Shown here: one piece after another, positions 1 through 7,343 of the stretch
Numbering within the stretch: position 1 is the stretch's first letter
Layout of the letters: the number at the start of each line of letters is the position of its first letter
From: Methylobacterium iners
Lineage (GTDB): Bacteria > Pseudomonadota > Alphaproteobacteria > Rhizobiales > Beijerinckiaceae
NCBI RefSeq assembly: GCF_022179305.1
Contig: NZ_BPQP01000088.1
Span: 1-36,833, forward strand
Direction of reading: 5' to 3'
DNA length: 36,833 bases
The notes under the pieces: model-generated
Seen by the model: only the letters and a program-made list of their open reading frames with translations
Databases searched by the model: none
Told to the model about the DNA's origin: nothing
Position numbers and translations under genes: made by a program

Positions 1-27
1 AAAAAGGGCCGCCCCGAAGAGCGGCCC
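1..27 (-). terminator. Rho-independent terminator (minus strand)
   Basis: A perfect 7 bp stem (GGGCCGC at 6-12 and GCGGCCC at 21-27) encloses an 8-base loop. Five A residues at 1-5 become a U run when read on the minus strand, so it would end leftward transcripts. Confidence 0.7.
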
Positions 28-242
28 AAGTCTAGGGAGGAAACGCCCAATGAGGGCAGCAGGACCGCGACGCCATCGCGATTCCGCACTGCAATATGCG
101 TCATTCGATATACCAGAGCAACCCTGAGATATTGTTCAGCCCGTCCGGCTTGCGCCATGGCGGGTTTCCGCTGTCTTGTTGCAGCGCTTTTGGCCGCTGC
201 TGCGTTCCCGCTCCGCGATCCGGGGGGAGAGCGGATAGAACG

Positions 243-527
243 TTGAGTGAGAGTAGCCCCTACCGGCTGGATACCCCTTGGCGGGTCGTTGAGAAGTCGG
301 ATTGTTTCGTCATCGAGGATGCCTCTGGCGTCGCGCTGGCGCACATCGCATTTGTCCCTGCCGGGGGGCCTCATCTTGCAACCGGTCAGATGTCGCGCAG
401 CGAAGCTCTGGCCACAGTGAACAGTATGCTGGCCGCTCAGGAACGAAAGATTGCAATCCGCCGGGCGGCGGAGAGGATCGAGGCGGCAGAGCGAGAGTTG
501 AGCTGGACCAGCCGCAAGCTGCATTAG
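243..527 (+). CDS. Conserved small hypothetical protein (PWRVVE type)
   Basis: About 95 aa. I chose the TTG at 243 because a strong purine-rich site (GGGGGAGAG) lies just upstream and the protein-like sequence starts there with SESSPYRLDTPWRVVE. An ATG at 96 in the same frame adds 49 Cys/Arg-rich residues that look non-coding. The core reads like a family of short alphaproteobacterial proteins: PWRVVE, then a beta-rich CFVIEDASG segment, then LAHIAF. The last 40 residues form a charged helix (RRAAERIEAAERELSW). No signal peptide or membrane segment. Function unknown. Confidence 0.6.
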   Translation: MSESSPYRLDTPWRVVEKSDCFVIEDASGVALAHIAFVPAGGPHLATGQMSRSEALATVNSMLAAQERKIAIRRAAERIEAAERELSWTSRKLH

Positions 528-579
528 CGCTCGGCCTCAGCGACCTCGCGGACGCAGAAGGGTAGTTTGGGGCTGTCCC

Positions 580-843
580 TCACCCCTTCACCGGCTGAGC
601 CAGCAGGATCGCCGTGCGCACTGCTGCGCGCTTAACGCTGTCGGGCACCGTGTCGTCGGCAAGGATGAGGCGCGCCTCCGCTGAGCTTCGGATAGCCTTG
701 GCGAGGTCCACAACGTGCGCGCCGCCTATTGCATACGCTGTCGTCTGTGGGGCCCGGAAGTAGGTGTCGACCGCAGCCGCCAGGTGTGCACCCCTGATCT
801 CGCCGTACTGCATGAGATCGCAGATGGTCGGCCGCTCAGCCAT
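580..843 (-). CDS. AILLARPVK-family small protein, copy 1
   Basis: 87 aa, start at MAERPTICDLMQ to match its paralogues at 10813-11073, 12653-12916 and 19798-20058; the longer open frame upstream is not conserved. Shared features are the opening MA(D/E)xPT, a mid-protein AAVDxY segment, DLA.A followed by SxxA, and the C-terminus KR.AVRTAILLA.PVK. This copy is the most diverged (QPVKG end, VPDSVKRAAV). Soluble and mostly helical; function unknown. Just upstream on the same strand lies only the last dozen codons of the usual partner gene. Confidence 0.75.
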   Translation of the reverse strand: MAERPTICDLMQYGEIRGAHLAAAVDTYFRAPQTTAYAIGGAHVVDLAKAIRSSAEARLILADDTVPDSVKRAAVRTAILLAQPVKG

Positions 844-845
844 TG

Positions 846-884
846 CTACTGCATCCCCTGCGACCCGCCCACTAGGCCCTCGTC
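846..884 (-). pseudogene. 3' relic of the 70 aa partner gene (vestigial copy)
   Basis: Only about 12 codons are recognisable: DEGLVGGSQGMQ then TAG, matching the end DTGLMG.A of the intact partner at 11076-11288. The stop is two bases before the next start (TAGCAATG), the same junction as in the intact pair. Upstream the reading frame no longer resembles the family. Confidence 0.55.
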
Positions 885-991
885 CTGACCGCGAGTCGCG
901 CGAAGAGTAGGGCAGCTGCGCCTCGCGTCGAGTTCGTCTCCCCAAACAGCGGCGAACTAGGTATGCGGGTCAGATAGCAAGGAGCAGGCGA

Positions 992-1150
992 ATGAAGTCG
1001 ACGCTGTCTCGGCTGTTTGCATTGACGGGCATGCTGCTCATCATCGGAGCCGCATTCGCGCTGAAGCGTGCGGGTTATGCCCACGCTGAAATCGATGCCC
1101 TCTTCGCGGCTGGCGCGGCCGGGGTTGTGACCTTAACGATTTCCTCGTGA
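992..1150 (+). CDS. Small membrane protein, 52 aa
   Basis: Starts MKSTLSRLFALTGMLLIIG after a good ribosome site (AAGGAGCAGGCGA). A short basic N-terminus leads into a hydrophobic helix at residues 8-23 (LFALTGMLLIIGAAFA). A second hydrophobic stretch lies near the C-terminus (ALFAAGAAGVVTLTIS). This suggests an inner-membrane microprotein with two segments. No family recognised. Confidence 0.55.
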   Translation: MKSTLSRLFALTGMLLIIGAAFALKRAGYAHAEIDALFAAGAAGVVTLTISS

Positions 1151-1202
1151 GTGGAGCAGGTGGTGGCCCTCACCGAGCACTTGATTGAAAAGGCTACCTG
1201 AA

Positions 1203-1523
1203 GTGAGCGAGCAAGCGTCAGGGTCCGTCATGCTGTCGAAGGATGATCGGCTGGAGCAGGTTGCTCGCCTGGCGGACCTCCTCGCTGACCGCATTCTCAA
1301 CGCGCAGATACTAGGGCGCGAGGTCAGGGACAGCGATATTCTCGCTCTCCTCGAAGCGTCTCTGCTGCTGAGCGGGTATGGGCAGGAAACCCCGCCGCTG
1401 GTGGTGCAAGGCGTCCTCCGGTTGGATGCTGCCAGGAGCGATGAGGATGCCGAGGCATCTGACAAGGAAGAGCGGCAGGACATCGAACGCCTCGCGCACT
1501 CGCTGCGTCCCCAACAGGGGTAG
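1203..1523 (+). CDS. Hypothetical helical protein
   Basis: 106 aa from the GTG at 1203 (MSEQASGSVML); a TTG at 1185 in frame is an alternative. Mostly helical and acidic: RLEQVARLADLLADRIL at residues 17-33, DILALLEASLLLSGYG in the middle, and a charged tail SDEDAEASDKEERQDIERL. No catalytic motif, signal or membrane segment. It follows the 52 aa membrane protein by 52 bp on the same strand and could be cotranscribed. Confidence 0.5.
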   Translation: MSEQASGSVMLSKDDRLEQVARLADLLADRILNAQILGREVRDSDILALLEASLLLSGYGQETPPLVVQGVLRLDAARSDEDAEASDKEERQDIERLAHSLRPQQG

Positions 1524-1595
1524 AAGGATCTAGAAGGCTGAGCGCCGAGGCAAGGCCTCGACAGTGAGACCCAGGAAGCCCGGGACCGCAGTCCA

Positions 1596-1952
1596 ATGAC
1601 GCCAGAGCTACGCCAGGAACTTGTGAGCAGGTGAGTCGAGGGTATCGATGCCGCGCTGCTGCAGATCGGCTTAGGCCGGGATGCTAAGGATGCGGCGTTG
1701 ACCATCCGCGCGCACCTGATCGATCTGCTCGGCCTGATTGAGCGCAACCCCGGCTTGGATGCGGCCGCCGACGACCTGCAGAAGAGCGTTCACGCTGTGG
1801 TCGAAGCGGGTGAAGGTCGCGGGATTGAAGACCGGCAGGCGCGACTGCTGGTAGAGGCCCACGCCCGCTTTCGTGCCCGTCTCGAAGCTGCCGGCGTCGC
1901 CTTCATCGCGGAGAACGGGGCTGGGCTTGGCGAGCGGCTCAGTAAACCCTGA
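1596..1952 (+). pseudogene. Hypothetical gene with in-frame TGA and an XRE-like 3' end
   Basis: ATG at 1596 opens MTPELRQELVSR, then TGA at 1632-1634, then the same frame continues VEGIDAALLQIGLGRDAK and on to the end. With the stop ignored the product is ~118 aa. A TTG at 1698 could still start an 84 aa C-terminal piece. The last 24 residues (RLEAAGVAFIAENGAG) match the tail of XRE-type repressors such as 13746-13982, so the 3' end looks borrowed. A ~60 bp fragment of the middle of this gene recurs at ~34.04 kb. Confidence 0.55.
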
Positions 1953-2001
1953 ACCGAACTGCGTCCCGCGGGTTAAGCCCGTACCCCAAGCATCTACTTT
2001 A

Positions 2002-2034
2002 GCCCCGCCGGCATCCGTCTGCGGGGCTTCTCTT
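2002..2034 (+). terminator. Terminator of the recurrent GCCCCGC type
   Basis: Stem GCCCCGC/GCGGGGC followed by TTCTCTTT. It lies 50 bp after the 1596-1952 gene. One of nine near-identical plus-strand hairpins in the window. Confidence 0.75.
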
Positions 2035-2180
2035 TGCGCCTCAGGCTTGGCATCATCCCTTGGTCCGGGAGCTTCTTCCCTGTTGCGCAACGGACAGGTC
2101 CTGCCGTTGTGCATCGTCCCCCGATCATCCGCGGCAGGGCCACCCATTGATTGCCCGGAGATTTATACCTTGAGACATGC

Positions 2181-2558
2181 ATGTTGTTGATCAACAGGGT
2201 TATAGTAAGCGGCGTTGCCACACTGCTGGTAGGCGCGTGCAGTCGCCTAGCAGACGCGCCTGCTCAATACAGTGCTTTGCAAAGAGGCGGTCTGATCAAC
2301 GAAGACTTTTCCCAAATCGATGTCGAGACTCCTCGGGCCAGGAAGAAGCAATTCATGAGGCCTCACACTTCGAAGGTGCAAAGCTCCTCTGAAGTTAACC
2401 CTAGTGCAACTCTGGAAGCCTCGATTATGGCGCGCCGCAGTTGGAAATCGCAAAACATAGCTGATCTTGAGAACGTCCGCCCTGCAATCGCTCTGGATCA
2501 AACTGCAGACAGGGACATCACAGCTTCGGTCAGGAGCACGAAACCGCCAGCTCGATAG
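2181..2558 (+). CDS. Putative lipoprotein
   Basis: 125 aa from the ATG at 2181. The N-terminus MLLINRVIVSGVATLLVGAC has a short basic region, a hydrophobic core and a lipobox-like VGAC, so Cys20 may be lipidated and the protein anchored in the envelope. The rest is polar and low in hydrophobics (SRLADAPAQYSALQR, then RARKKQFMRPHTSK), probably largely unstructured. A terminator follows 29 bp downstream. No known family. Confidence 0.55.
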   Translation: MLLINRVIVSGVATLLVGACSRLADAPAQYSALQRGGLINEDFSQIDVETPRARKKQFMRPHTSKVQSSSEVNPSATLEASIMARRSWKSQNIADLENVRPAIALDQTADRDITASVRSTKPPAR

Positions 2559-2586
2559 GCTCAGCGCCGCCTGATCATAGGCCTCA

Positions 2587-2617
2587 GCCCGCCCGGCTCG
2601 CCGCGGCGGGCTTTTTC
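2587..2617 (+). terminator. Terminator after lipoprotein gene
   Basis: Stem GCCCGCC/GGCGGGC followed by TTTTT. A variant of the recurrent plus-strand terminator, also seen at 4738-4770. Confidence 0.75.
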
Positions 2618-2682
2618 GTGCTGAAGGCCCGTGAACAGCATTACACCAGGCGCGTTCTGTCTCCACATCGCGGAGAACGGAC

Positions 2683-2817
2683 ATGCAGAAGAAGCTGATG
2701 ACGCTGTCGGAGATTGCCCTGGATCGGCATATCACCGTCGAGGAGGCTCAGCATCTCGTCGCCCAGAGCCACTGCCCGAAGATCTTCAAGACAGCTGGGA
2801 CCTACTACCTGATCTGA
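2683..2817 (+). CDS. Small protein, 44 aa, possibly HTH-like
   Basis: MQKKLMTLSEIALDRHITVEEAQHLV and on to ...FKTAGTYYLI. A ribosome site (GGAGAACGG) precedes the ATG and a terminator follows 21 bp after the stop, so the gene is framed by punctuation on both sides. The LSEIALDRHITVEEAQHLV part could form two short helices like a small excisionase-type winged helix, but that is only a guess from pattern. Confidence 0.6.
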   Translation: MQKKLMTLSEIALDRHITVEEAQHLVAQSHCPKIFKTAGTYYLI

Positions 2818-2837
2818 AACAGCCGCATCTTCACGGC

Positions 2838-2871
2838 AGCCCCGCCGGCACCCGCTGAGCGGGGCTTTTTC
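2838..2871 (+). terminator. Terminator after 44 aa gene
   Basis: Stem AGCCCCGC/GCGGGGCT, loop CGGCACCCGCTGA, then TTTTT. Confidence 0.8.
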
Positions 2872-2939
2872 GTGTTGCGAGACGGCGGTAGCTAAGCCAT
2901 AGCCCGAGGTGGAAGACCCCAATCACTTCCAAGCTACTC

Positions 2940-2973
2940 AGCCCCGCCGGCACCCGCCGAGCGGGGCTTTTTC
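2940..2973 (+). terminator. Second, orphan copy of the recurrent terminator
   Basis: Stem AGCCCCGC/GCGGGGCT then TTTTT. It repeats the hairpin 100 bp upstream with no convincing gene between them, so it may be a duplicated element. Confidence 0.7.
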
Positions 2974-3051
2974 ATGCGGCAGGGGAGGTTGATAAGGTAG
3001 ACTTGCCGGCGAACCAGCGGTCCATTGGATCGCTACCAACGGGAGCAGCTA

Positions 3052-3448
3052 TGGAACGTCCTCATTCGCCAGAAGCGGACGCTGAACGCGTCCGCGCTCC
3101 AAACCGAAGAAGCCGCATTTTCATAATCCGCTGCCGGGGTTCGACGAGGGCTTCTACCTTGCCTCCTACCCCGACGTAGCGGACCTCGAAGTTGGCGCTG
3201 CTGAGCATTATCTCAAACACGGCTGAAGAGAGGGCCGAGACCCAAGCGCAGTCTTCAGCACCGTGGGCTACCTGAAGGCCAATCCGGACGTGGTGCAGGA
3301 GTGGGCTAATCCTCTGATCCACTTCCTGGAATATGGATTTGCCGAAGGTCGGACAGGTTGGCAGAAGCCGCGAGGCGAGCCGGCCCCGCAACCACAGAAC
3401 CCCGAGGTTGTCTTCAAGTTTCTGCGGGGGCTGCGAGCCGCCTCATAG
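3052..3448 (+). pseudogene. PDV/EGR-repeat protein (broken)
   Basis: ATG at 3052 has a good ribosome site (GGGAGCAGCT). The frame first reads MERPHSPEADAERV. After an apparent frameshift near 3100 another frame reads FYLASYPDVADLEVGAAEHY, then KHG, TGA (3224-3226), REGRDPSAVF, then YLKANPDVV and YGFAEGR. The TGA replaces the Trp of the GWREGRDPS motif that is intact in the RTX-like protein at 25172-25978. The gene therefore encoded the same ~37 residue repeats and has at least one frameshift and one nonsense mutation. Confidence 0.7.
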
Positions 3449-3512
3449 GCTTACCCATTCAAGGCACTGCATCGTTGCGGTGCCCCCCCGATCAAAGGCG
3501 GCCAAAAATTTC

Positions 3513-3545
3513 AGCCCCGCCGACACCCGTCTGCGGGGCTTCTTT
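3513..3545 (+). terminator. Terminator after the PDV-repeat pseudogene
   Basis: Stem AGCCCCGC/GCGGGGCT then TCTTT. Confidence 0.75.
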
Positions 3546-3602
3546 ACGCGTTGTGTGCTTCTCGCCAAAAGCCTTTCAGCGTCCGAAATCCCCAGGTCGG
3601 TC

Positions 3603-3911
3603 TCAGCAGGTCTGGCGCTCGTGCGCCATCTGGAGCTCGACCCGGACGTTCGCGACAAGATAGGCCATGGTTCCGCTATCGATCTGGCCAGTCGCATGGT
3701 CCCGGCGCAGGATGGTCTCCCCCTGCCAGTCGCGATCGTTCTCGCGGGGCAGATAGCGCTTCAGGTACTCGCTCGTGATCTTGGTCCGGTCATAGCCGCG
3801 ATGCCGGATGAGCTGCCTGATGTGAAGGACAAGTTCGTCGATACTGCCTTCAGGAGTGCCCAGCTCACTCTGGGCGCCATTCCTCTTGGTGGCGGAGAAC
3901 CGCTTGAGCAT
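3603..3911 (-). CDS. Hypothetical protein, 102 aa
   Basis: The minus strand is preferred over the long plus-strand frame here because it has a ribosome site (AAAGG, 8 bases before the ATG) and a balanced composition. It begins MLKRFSATKRNGAQSELG and has a central helical part DELVLHIRQLIRHRGYD, then EYLKRYLPRENDRDWQGE. No membrane segment. Family not recognised. Confidence 0.55.
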   Translation of the reverse strand: MLKRFSATKRNGAQSELGTPEGSIDELVLHIRQLIRHRGYDRTKITSEYLKRYLPRENDRDWQGETILRRDHATGQIDSGTMAYLVANVRVELQMAHERQTC

Positions 3912-3987
3912 CTGGTGACCTTTGCGAATTGGTCAACCTTGCCGCAAAAATCTTAAGCAAGCTCCAAGTGATGAATTCAGGTCTGCA

Positions 3988-4021
3988 GCGCCCCGCCGGC
4001 ACGCGCCGCGCGGGGCTTTTT
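3988..4021 (+). terminator. Terminator of the recurrent type
   Basis: Stem GCCCCGC/GCGGGGC then TTTTT. No clear plus-strand gene precedes it; it may shield the downstream gene from read-through. Confidence 0.7.
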
Positions 4022-4128
4022 CAGGCAGGCATTCCTAGCCTTAACTCGCCGTTAACTATACGCATGCTCGTCTTCCTTTAGGCACAGAGACTTACACGAT
4101 CTGCGCTGGGCCAAAAGGAAGATGCGCG

Positions 4129-4704
4129 ATGACTGTGGTCGCTGAGAAGTTTTGGGCACAGCTCGAAAAGCAGACGGCGGCTGAAGCCAGGCGTCGAACC
4201 GAGCGTCCTACCCAGCCAGGACGTATGCCGATGCCACAGCCCAACGAGGCTGCGAACGTCGCTGAAGCTGATGAGCCCTCCGTCCGGCTACCTGTGGCTG
4301 ATCGAGAGTGGAGCGGCGTCCTCGACATCATCGACGGAGCCCGAGCGCAGGCCGAACTCCAGAAGGAGCTGCTGCGGGCGCAGGCCGAGCATCTTCAAGG
4401 CACTATCCAGGAGCTGGAAGAAGAAGCTGAGGTAATCCGTCAGCAGGTCCGCGCGTCTGAGGCGCAGGCGCAGGAGGCCAAAGTTCAGGCAAAGCGGCAG
4501 GTGCAAGAGATCCTGGCACAAGCTGAGAACCGCGTGCGTGAAATCGAACAAAGGGCGGATGCGCAGATCGCTTTCGCTCGTAGCGCCGCGCGGCGGGCGG
4601 AAGAGCGCGCGGCGGCGGCGGAGAGCTGGCTCGTGCGCATCGAGGCAGCAGCCAGAACCCTTGCTCCGTCAGGGGCTGCGCTTCCAGTTCGGCATGTGGC
4701 CTAG
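4129..4704 (+). CDS. KfrA-like coiled-coil protein
   Basis: 191 aa. A polar, Pro-rich N-terminal third (residues 1-60) is followed by WSGVLDIIDGARAQ and then a nearly continuous coiled coil (about residues 70-180) rich in Ala, Glu, Gln and Arg. It ends RRAEERAAAAESWLVRIEAAA. The protein at 28125-28625 has the same plan and nearly the same end (RAAEERAQIAEDWLMRV), so the two are paralogues. KfrA-like proteins are plasmid-associated DNA-binding coiled coils, but no HTH is obvious, so the name describes architecture only. It has its own terminator at 4738. Confidence 0.7.
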   Translation: MTVVAEKFWAQLEKQTAAEARRRTERPTQPGRMPMPQPNEAANVAEADEPSVRLPVADREWSGVLDIIDGARAQAELQKELLRAQAEHLQGTIQELEEEAEVIRQQVRASEAQAQEAKVQAKRQVQEILAQAENRVREIEQRADAQIAFARSAARRAEERAAAAESWLVRIEAAARTLAPSGAALPVRHVA

Positions 4705-4737
4705 CATGGCCGCTTCGCAACCATAGCTCTGGGCTAG

Positions 4738-4770
4738 GCCCGCCCGGTTCGCGCCGCGGCGGGCTTTTTC
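4738..4770 (+). terminator. Terminator after coiled-coil gene
   Basis: Stem GCCCGCC/GGCGGGC then TTTTT, 34 bp after the stop codon. Confidence 0.8.
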
Positions 4771-4865
4771 GTTGGCGGGTCGCCTCTCGCTCTTAGGGCC
4801 GATGAACATCGGCGTTGATCCTCGACGAAGCGTCAAGGTTGCCAATAGTCGTTGCCCGAGCGGCG

Positions 4866-5110
4866 TCAGTTGCAGTCGGACGCGATCACCTTACAGCTTT
4901 GGTGATCGCAAGCCTGCAACGCGCCGGCCTTGGCTCCCTGCTCGGTCTCACCCTTCGCCCAACCATAAGTTCCGTTTCCAGGCGTCCGCACGGCGATCGC
5001 ACCGCATTGCTGGTAGGTCAGCACGACCTGACAGCTCGTGCCACAATACTCCTTGCAGAACTTCTGTGCGTTGCGCTTAGCTTCGGCCTCAGTATCGGAC
5101 GAAACGAATG
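4866..5110 (-). pseudogene. DUF4189-like fragment without a start codon
   Basis: The frame runs TFVSSDTEAEAKRNAQKFCK, EYCGTSCQVVL, CGAIAV, then YGWAKGETEQGAKAGALQAC and CKVIASDCN before TGA. Paired Cys residues, CGAIAV and YGWA with Ala-rich AL..C spacing are the hallmarks of DUF4189. There is no start codon. The frame is the direct continuation of the zeta-inhibitor gene past its TAA at 5111-5113, so this is either the second half of a broken fusion or a gene that lost its 5' end. Confidence 0.6.
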
Positions 5111-5464
5111 TTAGATCCGGACCTGTGCTCCTTCGCGGGGTTCAGCCGGGCCGACCACGTAGACACCTTGTGCCGTTGATCGGTTCAGTTCGCGACGAAG
5201 GCTACCAGGTTCAACGATCACTCCGCCTGCCGCTAGATCCGCGCGCACCCGCTCGATCAAGTCCTCATCCTTCGTTCCCTGCACCGCGGCGCTCAGCAGT
5301 TCGTGAGCGTAAGCAGTCGCGCCCTGCTCATCGATCCTAAGCTTCCTGGCTGCATAAGCGGCAAGCGAGCGCACACCTTGGCAATGCATCATGAACCGCG
5401 CTTCCTCGGCGCGCACGAAAAGCATCTCGGCAGCCCGTTCTCGCTCCTCAAACAGTTTGGACAT
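5111..5464 (-). CDS. ATPase inhibitor subunit zeta-like protein (DUF1476)
   Basis: 117 aa from MSKLFEERERAAEMLF. The N-terminal helix with F.ER..A.E..F....E.RF, the AYAARKLRID helix, AYA.EL and VRADLAAGGV fit DUF1476, the alphaproteobacterial zeta subunit that blocks ATP hydrolysis by F1. Typical members are ~105 aa and are chromosomal housekeeping genes; this looks like a diverged extra copy. After residue ~93 it departs from the family (NRSTAQGVYVVGPAEPREG), and the frame continues past the stop into a DUF4189-like domain. Whether it still binds F1 cannot be told. Confidence 0.7.
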   Translation of the reverse strand: MSKLFEERERAAEMLFVRAEEARFMMHCQGVRSLAAYAARKLRIDEQGATAYAHELLSAAVQGTKDEDLIERVRADLAAGGVIVEPGSLRRELNRSTAQGVYVVGPAEPREGAQVRI

Positions 5465-5662
5465 GTGCGTCCTCCATCTTCGTCGATGAGCAGTCGACCC
5501 TACAGACTGCTCTGCCACCTCAGGATGCTACGCCCAGACATTCCAAAGTACTACGAAGATTTTGGCTCGCACGGAGATCACCAACGGCTACGTCGCAGCC
5601 CTCATCATGGCGGACTTCGTCATACCAGACGATGCTGTATCAGTCCGACGCGAGCAGACAGC

Positions 5663-5694
5663 AAAAACCCGCCGCGGCGTGGGCCGGGCGGGCT
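5663..5694 (-). terminator. Terminator, minus strand
   Basis: On the minus strand an imperfect CCCGCC...GGCGGG hairpin runs into TTTTTGC. It resembles the plus-strand terminators at 2587 and 4738 in reverse. It would end the leftward transcript of the secreted-protein gene at 5836-6165. Confidence 0.6.
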
Positions 5695-5835
5695 CGTGTA
5701 GTAGGCGCTGATTAGCGGATTAGGCGGCGCGCTTGGCAGCCAGGGCGGCGTTGTCGTTGAGGGCGACGAACATGCCGGCCGAGATGGCCTCAGTGGTCGC
5801 GACCAGAGCGAGCCTCAGCCTTTGACGGTGATGTA

Positions 5836-6165
5836 CTACTGCCCGCTCTGACCACGCGGCTGATTTGCTCCCGTACCCGGTGAGCCGCTTCCGGTGGGAC
5901 CAGCGTTCGAGCCGCCGTTCCCTCCTTCCTTCATGTTGCCGCCACTGGTGCCCTGTCCACCCGTCGAGCCCATGCTGCCCGGGTTGTTGCCACCAATCCC
6001 GTTGCCCGGAGGTTGCGAGGGGATGCCAGAGCCCACGCTCTTCGCGTCCGGCGCGGGTAGCTTCTTCACCCCAGGGCTGTCGTTCGAGCCTGCGTAGGAC
6101 GGCCCCGCATTCATCGCGAGCAGTGCTGCAAACCCCAGCCGCATGACAAAAAGCTTTGTGCGCAT
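5836..6165 (-). CDS. Secreted Gly/Asn/Pro-rich protein
   Basis: 109 aa starting MRTKLFVMRLGFAALLAMNA. A classic signal peptide (basic start, hydrophobic core, likely cut after PSYA) leads to a low-complexity tail of Gly, Ser, Asn and Pro (GGNNPGSMGSTGGQG). This implies an exported, probably unstructured envelope or extracellular protein. Related low-complexity exported proteins sit at 13019-13657 and 15253-15612. Earlier in-frame starts are ignored because they precede the signal peptide. Confidence 0.65.
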   Translation of the reverse strand: MRTKLFVMRLGFAALLAMNAGPSYAGSNDSPGVKKLPAPDAKSVGSGIPSQPPGNGIGGNNPGSMGSTGGQGTSGGNMKEGGNGGSNAGPTGSGSPGTGANQPRGQSGQ

Positions 6166-6401
6166 GCTGAAGCCCCACTGGTAACATCGAACGATAAGGT
6201 CCGGCGGAAACCTGAGCCGCGTTGCGCCTGTTCCGAGCGCCAATGTCGCGCAAGGCACCCCAGACTTGGCCATGAGGTGTAGGTACGGGGCGAGCACCGC
6301 TTTTCTCCACCACGCTCAGCGATGGACCAGACGAATGCCTCACGCTGAATGCCGCAACGCCTGACATCGACGTTGAAGGCGTGGGAAGGCTGCTTGGTCA
6401 T
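6111..6401 (-). CDS. Hypothetical protein, probably frameshifted at its 3' end
   Basis: ATG at 6401 has a ribosome site (AGGGT, 6 bases away). The first ~45 residues look like a real short protein (MTKQPSHAFNVDVRRCG, AFVWSIAERGG, SPRTYTSW). Further on the sequence becomes Arg/Ser/Cys-rich and the frame overlaps the start and signal peptide of the next gene by 55 bp. That suggests a frame loss near 6260. The N-terminal segment is the believable part. Confidence 0.4.
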   Translation of the reverse strand: MTKQPSHAFNVDVRRCGIQREAFVWSIAERGGEKRCSPRTYTSWPSLGCLARHWRSEQAQRGSGFRRTLSFDVTSGASACAQSFLSCGWGLQHCSR

Positions 6402-6496
6402 GGTCTAACCCTGCTACCGCCGATTACATCAACAAAGGCCAACAGCTTGCTGGTGCCTGCCCGCGAGAGGGACAGGGACGAGCCGTGCGCCTTTGC

Positions 6497-6607
6497 TCAT
6501 CCGAGCAAGATGCGTCGCCACAGCCGCTCGATCTTAGGGTGAGCACCCGCCAGGACGGCGACCGCCCCGAGCGGTCCGGCAACAACGATGAATGCAAGTT
6601 CGGCCAT
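6497..6607 (-). CDS. Membrane microprotein, 36 aa
   Basis: MAELAFIVVAGPLGAVAVLA then GAHPKIERLWRRILLG. One hydrophobic helix (residues 4-20) followed by a basic amphipathic tail. A G-rich stretch (GGGGCGG) lies directly before the ATG. Too short to classify. Confidence 0.45.
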   Translation of the reverse strand: MAELAFIVVAGPLGAVAVLAGAHPKIERLWRRILLG

Positions 6608-6683
6608 CCGCCCCGCTTAGCCTGTGGCACTGGGGATGGGGCTGTGACACCCTGCCGTGAGGCAGCTTGCCCTGGTTCTGCGG

Positions 6684-7226
6684 CTACCGACCCAGATGTG
6701 AAGCAGGGCCCTGGCGTCCCAACCAGCGCCGACGTCGTCTGACGAGCCAGCCTAAACCACGGCTGAGACCATACAGACCGAGCGCCCCCAGCGCGGCGAG
6801 ACCGGCTGACCTGAAATCGGGCATCCCCGACACGGTGCCCTGCTCAACCGTTCTCACCAGACCGGGTCCCGTCACACCCACGGTTTGTACAGGGGTCCCT
6901 CCGATCATCGTCATATGCCGGCAGCGATAGACCGGATTGAGGGGGGCGACCCGCCCCGCAGAGCAGGCTGGCAACGGACGCGCATCCCATGTTGCTGTTC
7001 CGGCAAGCACAAGGGCGACCAGCACCAGGGGCGCGGCCATGAGAAGACCGACGCGGTGCGGGGACATCACAATGCGGATCATCGCTTCCGCCTTCTCGGT
7101 ATTCGGCAAGCCGACCGGCTGCATGTCAATGCCGCATGGCTTTGGACCGATCCGCCATCCGCGAGAGTTCTCATAAGTCACCCTCCAAGGCGACCCTGCC
7201 GCTCCGGCAGTTCGGCCGGCATCCAT
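6684..7226 (-). CDS. Membrane protein, unknown
   Basis: Up to 180 aa. An N-terminal soluble part (RGWRIGPKPCGIDMQPVGLP) precedes a hydrophobic helix GLLMAAPLVLVALVLAGTA, then a Cys-containing loop (PACSAGRVAP, VYRCRHMTMIGG), and a second helix near the C-terminus (LAALGALGLYGLSRGLG) followed by RRRRR, so the tail is cytoplasmic. The start is uncertain: the ATG at 7226, a GTG at 7181 and an internal ATG (MIRIVMSPHRVG) with the best ribosome site are all in frame. No family recognised. Confidence 0.5.
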   Translation of the reverse strand: MDAGRTAGAAGSPWRVTYENSRGWRIGPKPCGIDMQPVGLPNTEKAEAMIRIVMSPHRVGLLMAAPLVLVALVLAGTATWDARPLPACSAGRVAPLNPVYRCRHMTMIGGTPVQTVGVTGPGLVRTVEQGTVSGMPDFRSAGLAALGALGLYGLSRGLGWLVRRRRRWLGRQGPASHLGR

Positions 7227-7343
7227 CAGGAACTAGGTCGCCTCGTCGGGTTGCCGCCACTTGCAGCACGCTGGCCCTTCCTCGACTAGTCCGCGCCCAA
7301 CCAGCGCTGGTCTGGCGAACGTCTGGGCGCTGAAACAGACCAC

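Noticed and set aside
1133-1747. Minus-strand open frame of 204 codons
   Set aside because: Ser/Arg-rich mirror of 1203-1523 and 1596-1952, typical of high-GC antisense.
3333-3956. Long plus-strand open frame (207 codons)
   Set aside because: It runs through the PDV pseudogene end and a terminator, and lies opposite 3603-3911, whose composition and ribosome site are better.
5527-5655. Possible plus-strand gene (LARTEITNGYVAALIMADFV)
   Set aside because: Protein-like for ~30 residues, but the start is unclear and it ends in a minus-strand terminator; not enough to call.
5720-6367. Minus-strand open frame of 215 codons overlapping the secreted Gly-rich protein
   Set aside because: Trp/Arg/Gly-rich alternative frame of 5836-6165. 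Its end (ALVATTEAISAGMFVALNDN) looks protein-like and could be a tiny remnant, but there is no start with a ribosome site.
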